NCBI GenBank assembly: GCA_035720425.1
Contig: DASTOB010000120.1
Coordinates: 1 to 64,000 of the forward strand
Source: DASTOB01 sp035720425
Lineage (GTDB): Bacteria; Chloroflexota; Limnocylindria; Limnocylindrales; CSP1-4
DNA length: 64,000 bases
Direction of reading: 5' to 3'
Shown: in pieces, positions 58,964-64,000 of the stretch
Layout of the letters: every line of letters begins with the position of its first letter
Numbering within the stretch: the stretch's first letter is position 1
The notes under the pieces: generated by a model
Told to the model about the DNA's origin: nothing
Seen by the model: the letters and a program-made list of their open reading frames with translations, nothing else
Databases searched by the model: none
Program-made: the position numbers and the translations under genes

Positions 58964-59790
58964 CCTGCGACGAGGTCCGCGACCTCGCGGCCGGGTTCGT
59001 CCTCGGGGCCCTCGCGCCGGAGGACGAGCGCGCCGTGCGCGACCACCTCGAGACGTGCCCGGAACCGCACGCGGAGATCGCCGAGCTGGGCGGCGTCGTG
59101 CCGTACCTCGCCGAGTCGGTCGAGCCCGTCGAGCCGCCGGCCGGGCTGAAGGCGCGGATCCTCGCCGCCGCGGCGGCGGACCTCGAGGCGCGGCCGAGCC
59201 CCGCGTCGACGGAGGCCGATTCGGCGCCGGTCGTGCCGTTCCCGGCGGGACGCGCGCCCGCGGGACGCGCGCCGGCGGGACGCGCGCCGGCGGCCACGCG
59301 CGGGATCGCACCGTCCGGCTGGGTCCTCCGCATTGCCGCCGTGCTCGCGGTCGTCGTCCTCGGCGGCTGGAACCTCGTGCTCCAGGGCCAGCTGCGCGAC
59401 GCGCAGGCGTACGACGAGGGCGTGGCGGCCGTGCTCGAGGTCGCCTCGCGACCCGGCAGCCAGGCCGCGATTCTCGCCGACCCCGACGGCGATGGACCGC
59501 GCGGGATCGCCGCCGTCGCCGCGGACGGGTCGGTCGTCATCGCCATGCGCGATCTGCCGGCGACGGCCGGTACGGAGGTCTACGAGGCGTGGGTCATCGG
59601 TGGCGACGGCGTGCCCGTGCCGATCGGCGACTTCGCCGTCGGTGGGGACGGAATCGGGGTGTTCACGGCCGATGCGACACCCGCGAGCGCCGGGGTGACC
59701 CTCGCGTTGACCCGCGAGCCGGCGCCCGGGGCGACGACCCCGACGCTGCCGATCGTCTCGGCCGGCGTGGCGACCTCGTCCCCGAGCTGA
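58960..59790 (+). CDS. RskA-like anti-sigma factor
   Basis: 276 residues. N-terminal zinc-type anti-sigma domain (D-L-A-A-G-F-V-L-G-A-L-A, H-L-E-T-C-P-E-P-H), where the usual H-x3-C-x2-C ends in Pro-His instead of the last Cys. One membrane helix (about 112-132) follows three G-R-A-P-A repeats; the extracytoplasmic RskA domain (V-V-L-G-G-W-N-L-V, R-D-L-P-A-T-A-G-T-E-V-Y-E-A-W-V, L-A-L-T-R-E-P-A) is complete. Holds the ECF sigma of the previous gene at the membrane until a signal arrives. Confidence 0.88.
   Translation: MTCDEVRDLAAGFVLGALAPEDERAVRDHLETCPEPHAEIAELGGVVPYLAESVEPVEPPAGLKARILAAAAADLEARPSPASTEADSAPVVPFPAGRAPAGRAPAGRAPAATRGIAPSGWVLRIAAVLAVVVLGGWNLVLQGQLRDAQAYDEGVAAVLEVASRPGSQAAILADPDGDGPRGIAAVAADGSVVIAMRDLPATAGTEVYEAWVIGGDGVPVPIGDFAVGGDGIGVFTADATPASAGVTLALTREPAPGATTPTLPIVSAGVATSSPS
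59244..59288 (+). repeat. 15-bp coding tandem repeat
   Basis: Three units GGCGGGACGCGCGCC / CGCGGGACGCGCGCC / GGCGGGACGCGCGCC at 59244, 59259 and 59274, encoding G-R-A-P-A linkers before the membrane helix of the anti-sigma factor. Copy number could vary between strains. Confidence 0.75.
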
Positions 59791-59833
59791 TCCCGCCGAA
59801 CCCGCGGCGCGGACCGGAGCGGCCGGGGCGTCC

Positions 59834-60874
59834 CTATCCGGCCGGCTGCGGCGTCGATTCGGCGATCGTGCCTCGCCCGCTGCCGCGAGCCGTCTCGAGC
59901 GCGGCGCGCGCGGCCGCGAGGAGCTCGTTGGACGACGTCCCGTCGACCGGGAAGCGGGCCACGCCGATCGAGACCGACACCGGTTCTGCGCCGACGATCG
60001 GCATCGCACCGACGGCCGCGGCGATCCGGCGCGCCACCGTCATGCCGGCCGAGCCGGGCGCGACGACGACGAACTCGTCGCCGCCGGCGCGGGCGACGGT
60101 GTCGACGAGGCGGACCGACTCCGCGACGATCGACGCCACCGCGCGCAGGATGTCGTCACCGGCCTCGCGACCGGCCGCCGCGTTCGTCGCTCCGAAGCCG
60201 TCGACGTCGACGATCGCGACGGACACCTCGCTGCCCTGGCGCCCGGCGCGGGCGAGCTCGAGTTCGAGGACCCGCGCGAACGTCCGCTCGTTGGCGAGCC
60301 CGGTCAAGGGATCGCTGTGCGCGACGCGCTCGAACCACTCGGCCCGCTCGGCGACGAGCGAGGCGAGGCGCGAGCGGTCGATGGCGACGGCCGCGAGGTG
60401 GGCGATGGCCCCGAGCAACTCATCCTCGTCGGCGCTGACCCCGCGGTCGTCGGACCAGCCGAGGACGAGCGCGCCACCCGGCAGGTCGATCCCGCCGCGG
60501 CTCGCGACGAGGGGGCGGAACGCGGTCGAGACGCTCCCGCTGGCCCGGCCGAACGAGCCCGAATCCGCGCCGGCGCGCCGGTCGATCGGGGCCCCGTCGC
60601 GGGCGACGACGGCGATCGGGTCCAGCGCATCGTCGGATCCGCCGGCCAGGCGCTCAAGGCCGGCGGCATCGAGCCCCACGGCGAGGAACGCGACGAGATC
60701 CGCCCGATCGGGATCCTGGAGGTAGATCGCACCGGCGGACGCGCCGACCGCATCGGCGGCCGCGCCGAGCAGCGTGCCGAGCGCGGCATCGAGGTCGGAT
60801 TCGCGGGCCACGGCCTCCGCCGCGGCCGACAGGGTGTGGAGGGGATCCGGCGAGGAACGGCGCGCGTCGGGCAC
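59834..60874 (-). CDS. GAF-GGDEF diguanylate cyclase
   Basis: 346 residues, cytosolic. GAF-like domain about residues 15-165, then GGDEF domain (about 185-340) with D-P-L-T-G-L-A-N-E-R and the intact active site A-G-G-D-E-F. The inhibitory I-site R-x-x-D (R-L-V-D) lies five residues before it, so product inhibition is expected. Synthesises c-di-GMP. GTG 60874 has C-A-G-G-A-G-C-C upstream; a TACGAT box (60928 to 60923) would give a 45-base leader. Confidence 0.9.
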   Translation of the reverse strand: MPDARRSSPDPLHTLSAAAEAVARESDLDAALGTLLGAAADAVGASAGAIYLQDPDRADLVAFLAVGLDAAGLERLAGGSDDALDPIAVVARDGAPIDRRAGADSGSFGRASGSVSTAFRPLVASRGGIDLPGGALVLGWSDDRGVSADEDELLGAIAHLAAVAIDRSRLASLVAERAEWFERVAHSDPLTGLANERTFARVLELELARAGRQGSEVSVAIVDVDGFGATNAAAGREAGDDILRAVASIVAESVRLVDTVARAGGDEFVVVAPGSAGMTVARRIAAAVGAMPIVGAEPVSVSIGVARFPVDGTSSNELLAAARAALETARGSGRGTIAESTPQPAG

Positions 60875-60979
60875 GGGCAGGCTCCTGGGAGTGGACGGGC
60901 GGCACGTGGCGGTGGGGCCGGCATCGTACACCGCGCCCGATCGTTCCCGAAAGTGGCGGATCGTCGCCCGGAGGCACCC

Positions 60980-60985
60980 TATACT
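60980..60985 (+). promoter_or_regulatory. -10 box of the darA-like gene
   Basis: TATACT, then CGGCCC and GTG 60992. Perfect leaderless spacing; no -35 recognised. Confidence 0.6.
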
Positions 60986-60991
60986 CGGCCC

Positions 60992-61321
60992 GTGAAGCTC
61001 GTCGTCGCGATCGTTCACAACGAGGACGCCGGTGCCCTCGTCGATGCGTTGCTGGAACGCGAGTTCCGGGCGACCCGGTTGCACAGCTCCGGTGGTTTCC
61101 TCAAGCAGTCGAACGCCACGATCGTGCTCGGCGTCGAGGACGACGAGGTGGACGAGGTCCTCGGGATCGTCCGCGAGAACTGCACCTCGCGGACGCAGGT
61201 CGTGAACCCCATGCCGCCGATCATGGAGCCGGGCGAGTTCTTCATGCCCTACCCGCTCGAGGTGGAGGTGGGTGGCGCGACCGTGTTCGTCCTGCCGGTC
61301 GAGCGGTTCGAGCGGATCTAG
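60992..61321 (+). CDS. darA: DarA/PstA-like c-di-AMP receptor, PII-like
   Basis: 109 residues, the length of DarA/YaaQ. V-A-I-V-H-N-E-D-A-G-A-L-V-D-A-L, R-L-H-S-S-G-G-F-L-K-Q-S-N-A-T-I-V-L-G-V and T-Q-V-V-N-P-M-P-P-I-M-E match the PII-like family that binds c-di-AMP. In Bacillus the gene adjoins tmk; here tmk is 2.6 kb upstream, with a sigma factor, anti-sigma factor and diguanylate cyclase inserted between. Confidence 0.88.
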   Translation: MKLVVAIVHNEDAGALVDALLEREFRATRLHSSGGFLKQSNATIVLGVEDDEVDEVLGIVRENCTSRTQVVNPMPPIMEPGEFFMPYPLEVEVGGATVFVLPVERFERI

Positions 61322-61326
61322 GCTCC

Positions 61327-61749
61327 ATGGCCTGGGTCCCGCCCCGTCCCGGGGCGCGGGCGACCTGGACGCGAACGTTCACGGCCGACGACGTCGAGGC
61401 GTTCGCCTCGATCTCCGGCGACCGGAACCCGCTCCACTTCGACCCGGACTTCGCGGCGCGTACCCGTGCCGGCGGGCTCATCGTCCACGGCGGGCTGACG
61501 GCCGGTCTGTTCAACGCGCTCGTCGCGATGAAGCTGCCCGGGCCCGGCAGCGTCTTCCTCCACCAGGAGTGGGACTACCCGGCGCCGGTCCGGGTTGGCG
61601 ACACGGTGACCGCGGAGGCCGAGGTGATCGAGGCGCGGGCCGACAAGCCGATCACACGGCTGCGCTGCGTCGCCCGGACGGCCGACGGGACGGAGGTCCT
61701 CCGCGGCACGTGCGTCGTCTACACGATGCTGCCGGCCGAGCCGGCGTGA
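61327..61749 (+). CDS. MaoC-like (R)-specific enoyl-CoA hydratase
   Basis: 140 residues. Hot-dog fold: F-T-A-D-D-V-E-A-F-A-S-I-S-G-D-R-N-P-L-H, with the catalytic Asp/His pair in G-D-x-N-P-L-H and H-G-G-L-T-A-G-L. Dehydratase of the PhaJ/MaoC kind acting on acyl-CoA. Five bases after the darA-like gene; stop overlaps the MFS gene start (GTGA). Confidence 0.88.
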   Translation: MAWVPPRPGARATWTRTFTADDVEAFASISGDRNPLHFDPDFAARTRAGGLIVHGGLTAGLFNALVAMKLPGPGSVFLHQEWDYPAPVRVGDTVTAEAEVIEARADKPITRLRCVARTADGTEVLRGTCVVYTMLPAEPA

Positions 61750-62978
61750 ACGCGGCCGAGCCGGAGGCTCGCTGGCGCCAGCTCGCGGTGATCGCGACCG
61801 GCATCCTCCTCGCGATGGCGCCGTCGTTCAGCGCCGCGGCCGTCGCGCCGGTGCTCCGAGAGGAGTGGGCGACGACCGGCCTCGAGCTGCCGCTCCTGAC
61901 CGTCGTCGTCCAGGTCGGGTTTGCGTTCGCGGCGCTTGGCCTGGCGGCAGCCGGCGCCCCCGACGTGATCCCGGGACCGCGCCTGTTCGCGGCGGGTGCG
62001 CTCGTCGCGGCGATCGCGAACCTCGGGTTCGGCATCGTCGCGACGGATCCCGCGACGGCGCTGCCGTTCCGCGTGCTGACCGGCGCCGCGCTCGCGGCCG
62101 TCTACCCGGTCGGGATGAAGCTCGCCGCAGGCTGGTTCCGCCGCGAGCGCGGTCTCGCGATCGGCGTCGTCAACGGCGCGCTGACGGTCGGCGTTGCCTT
62201 GCCGTTCCTGTTCCGCGGGCTCGGCGCGTATGCCGGCCTCGAGTGGCGGCCGGTGGTCGTGCTCGCCAGCGTCGCCGCCGCGCTCGGCGCCCTCGTCGTG
62301 TGGCGCATCGGCCGGACCGGTCCGTTCGACGTCGCGGCGCCGCGCTTCTCGCCGGCGATCGCCGCCGCCGCGTTCCGCGAGCCGTCGGTGCGGCTCGCGA
62401 ATCTCGGCTACTTCGGGCACATGTGGGAGCTGTTCGCGATGTGGACGTGGGTACCCCTGTTCCTGCTCGCGAGCTTCGCGGCCGCGGGCGTGACGGACGC
62501 CGGCTTCGCGAGCCTCGTGGCGTTCGCCGCGGTCGCCGCCGGCGGCGTCGGGTCCGTGGCGGCGGGCGCGATCGCCGACCGGGTGGGGAGGACCGCGACG
62601 ACGATCGCGGCGATGGCCGTGTCTGGGACGTCGGCGGTCGTTGCGGGCGTGCTGTTCGGGTCGCCGATCCCGGTCATCGTCGTGATCGCGATCGTGTGGG
62701 GCCTGTCGGTCGTGGCCGATTCGGCCCAGTTCTCGTCGGCCGTCTCGGAGCTCGCGCCGCCGGGCACGGCCGGCTCCGCCCTGTCGGTCCAGGTCGCGGT
62801 GGGGTTCATGCTGACCGGCGTGACGATCCTCGGTATCGGCCTCCTCGATCCAACCGACGCCGCCGGTTGGCGCCTCGCCTGGCTCGTCCTGGCGGCCGGG
62901 CCGGCAGTCGGCATCGTCGCGATGTGGCGGCTGCGGCTTCGGCCCGACGCCGTCAAGATGGCGAACGGACACCGCTAG
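61746..62978 (+). CDS. MFS transporter
   Basis: 410 residues with about twelve helices. S-F-S-A-A-A-V-A-P-V-L-R-E-E-W and A-A-G-W-F-R-R-E-R-G-L-A-I-G resemble the nitrate/nitrite- and cyanate-type MFS porters. Substrate cannot be named. GTG 61746 overlaps the MaoC stop. Confidence 0.8.
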   Translation: MNAAEPEARWRQLAVIATGILLAMAPSFSAAAVAPVLREEWATTGLELPLLTVVVQVGFAFAALGLAAAGAPDVIPGPRLFAAGALVAAIANLGFGIVATDPATALPFRVLTGAALAAVYPVGMKLAAGWFRRERGLAIGVVNGALTVGVALPFLFRGLGAYAGLEWRPVVVLASVAAALGALVVWRIGRTGPFDVAAPRFSPAIAAAAFREPSVRLANLGYFGHMWELFAMWTWVPLFLLASFAAAGVTDAGFASLVAFAAVAAGGVGSVAAGAIADRVGRTATTIAAMAVSGTSAVVAGVLFGSPIPVIVVIAIVWGLSVVADSAQFSSAVSELAPPGTAGSALSVQVAVGFMLTGVTILGIGLLDPTDAAGWRLAWLVLAAGPAVGIVAMWRLRLRPDAVKMANGHR

Positions 62979-62990
62979 GAGGCCGGCCGA

Positions 62991-63602
62991 GTGGCGTGGG
63001 TCGACGAGCTGGAACCCGGGGCGCCGGACGTCGTCGCGGCATGGCGCGGCATCGATGCCGGCCGGTTCATCTCCGTCCGCCGCGAGGTCCGCCGCCGGAC
63101 CGGCGCGGGCTCGACGGAGCGCGTCGTGCCGCAGCTGGCCGCGCTCGCCGAGGCTCTCGCCGCGATCGTGCGCGCGCTCCCCAACTCCGCCCTCGCGCTT
63201 CCCGGTGGCGAGGGGGACTGGAACGTCGCCCAGACCGTGAACCACGACACGCATGCCCGCGCCGGGTTGGTCCTCGCCGCCGGGCTCGCGGCCGCGAACC
63301 GCTGGCCGGCTGACGCCCCGACGGTCGTCCCGGGGGTGCCGGGACCGGCCGACGCCACCCGCGACGACCTCCTTCGGCGGATCGCGCAAAGTCAGCGGGT
63401 CATCGAGCGGTCCGCCCGCTCGATCGCGGGGCACGAGGCGGATCCGTGTCCGCTCGAGCATCCGCTCGTCGGCCGGCTGCGCTGCGGCGAGTGGCTCCTG
63501 TTCGCCGGCGTCCACGACCTCATGCACCTCGAGCAGCTCCACCGACTGGCCGGCTCGCTCATTGGGGCCGCGCCCGCGGCTGGTTCGCACGGCGTTTCCT
63601 GA
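62991..63602 (+). CDS. DinB-superfamily protein
   Basis: 203 residues, four-helix-bundle DinB/YfiT-like. H-D-T-H-A-R near residue 85 and H-D-L-M-H-L-E-Q-L near 185 give metal-binding His residues. Often a thiol-transferase or metal-dependent hydrolase of unknown substrate. GTG 62991, A-G-G-A-G-G upstream; stop and next start share one base (TGATG). Confidence 0.8.
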   Translation: MAWVDELEPGAPDVVAAWRGIDAGRFISVRREVRRRTGAGSTERVVPQLAALAEALAAIVRALPNSALALPGGEGDWNVAQTVNHDTHARAGLVLAAGLAAANRWPADAPTVVPGVPGPADATRDDLLRRIAQSQRVIERSARSIAGHEADPCPLEHPLVGRLRCGEWLLFAGVHDLMHLEQLHRLAGSLIGAAPAAGSHGVS

Positions 63603-64000
63603 TGCGCCGGCCGGACCTCGTCGACGTGTGGGTCTTCCGGATCGGGCCCGGCGGGGCGGAGATCCTGCTCCTGCGACGGGCGGCGGGCCGGGTGCTGGCG
63701 GGCCTGTGGCAGGGCGTGTCGGGCCTCGTCGAGCCGGGCGAGTCGATCGTCGAAGCGGCGCGCCGAGAGCTCCACGAGGAGACCGGGATCGATGGCGGCG
63801 CGAGCGAGGCGTTCCACCATCTCGACTACGTCGCGGAGTTCCTGTGGTCTCCGTCCGACGCGCTCATGACGAGTGCCCACTTCGCGGTGCGGGTCCGGCC
63901 GGGGACGGAGCCGGTCTTGTCCGCCGAGCACGATGCGGCCCGCTGGGTCTCGATCGACGAGGCGCTCGCGGTCGCGGTCTGGCCCGGCTACCGCGAGGCG
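63602..64000 (+). CDS. NUDIX hydrolase (C-terminus off window)
   Basis: At least 133 residues, still open at the window edge. NUDIX box G-L-V-E-P-G-E-S-I-V-E-A-A-R-R-E-L-H-E-E with E-T-G-I following, about residues 38-60: a full G-x5-E-x7-R-E-U-x-E-E-x-G-U motif. Hydrolyses nucleoside diphosphate derivatives, substrate unknown. ATG 63602 overlaps the DinB stop by one base. Confidence 0.88.
   Translation, partial: MRRPDLVDVWVFRIGPGGAEILLLRRAAGRVLAGLWQGVSGLVEPGESIVEAARRELHEETGIDGGASEAFHHLDYVAEFLWSPSDALMTSAHFAVRVRPGTEPVLSAEHDAARWVSIDEALAVAVWPGYREA

Noticed and set aside
1..64000. tRNA, rRNA, riboswitch, insertion sequence or prophage
   Set aside because: No cloverleaf, conserved rRNA stretch, transposase or integrase motif was recognised on reading; a covariance-model scan would be decisive and was not possible.

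Overview
The window is GC-rich bacterial DNA, densely packed and with heavy use of GTG starts and 1-4 base stop/start overlaps. Gene content (tandem TadE/TadG pseudopilin-like genes, a chloroplast-Ycf45-like ATPase with an R3H domain, pdxST, a leucine-catabolism cluster, a c-di-AMP receptor, many one-component regulators) together with frequent leaderless-looking starts points to an uncultured, aerobic, heterotrophic Chloroflexota bacterium, perhaps Limnocylindria-like. That placement is inference: there is no rRNA gene or other decisive marker here. No tRNA, rRNA, CRISPR, insertion sequence or prophage was recognised.

Layout. 0-4.7 kb: two Tad pseudopilin-like clusters on the minus strand, separated by a small plus-strand membrane-protein gene and a strong bidirectional terminator. 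4.7-7.1 kb: an OmpR-type response regulator and a HAMP-GAF histidine kinase that may control them. 7.4-10.0 kb: endonuclease III, a Phd/VapC toxin-antitoxin pair and glycerate kinase, followed by a repeat-rich spacer. 10.4-14.5 kb: a universal-stress-protein/glucosyl-3-phosphoglycerate synthase fusion, a second glycosyltransferase and a catalytically dead DNA-ligase-like protein; with glycerate kinase this looks like a glucosylglycerate-type compatible-solute locus. 14.5-19.3 kb: MFS transporter, galE, TPR protein, CCA-adding-type enzyme, HNH nuclease. 19.4-26.2 kb: leucine/isovalerate catabolism (3-methylcrotonyl-CoA carboxylase alpha and beta, methylglutaconyl-CoA hydratase, HMG-CoA lyase) with a MOSC protein and a lipoprotein interleaved.

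26.2-29.4 kb: a small regulatory block: a membrane protein and a GbsR-like regulator that share an operator-like palindrome, with an XRE/nucleotidyltransferase pair between them. 29.7-34.3 kb: pdxS, pdxT, a GNAT-like protein and the Ycf45/R3H ATPase in one direction. 34.5-38.4 kb: a very large zinc-ribbon/adenylate-cyclase/AAA/TPR protein and a glyoxalase-like protein. 38.5-40.7 kb: FAD oxidoreductase and a DUF1990-like protein. 40.8-51.6 kb: a signalling island with three paralogous kinase-less membrane sensor proteins, two STAS proteins, a GAF-SpoIIE-HATPase fusion, a SARP/LAL regulator and a nucleoside-hydrolase lipoprotein.

51.6-64 kb: SnoaL-like and RidA-like proteins, a TldD/TldE pair, a NicO-type Ni/Co exporter, tmk with an overlapping ECF sigma/anti-sigma pair, a GGDEF diguanylate cyclase divergent from a DarA-like c-di-AMP receptor, then MaoC, MFS, DinB and a truncated NUDIX gene.

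The most unusual points are the HTH-biotin carboxylase fusion, the dead ligase-like protein beside the glycosyltransferases, the kinase-less sensor island with its 11-bp repeats, the paired GbsR operators, and at least nine genes whose start codon sits 6-7 bases after a TAnnnT box.
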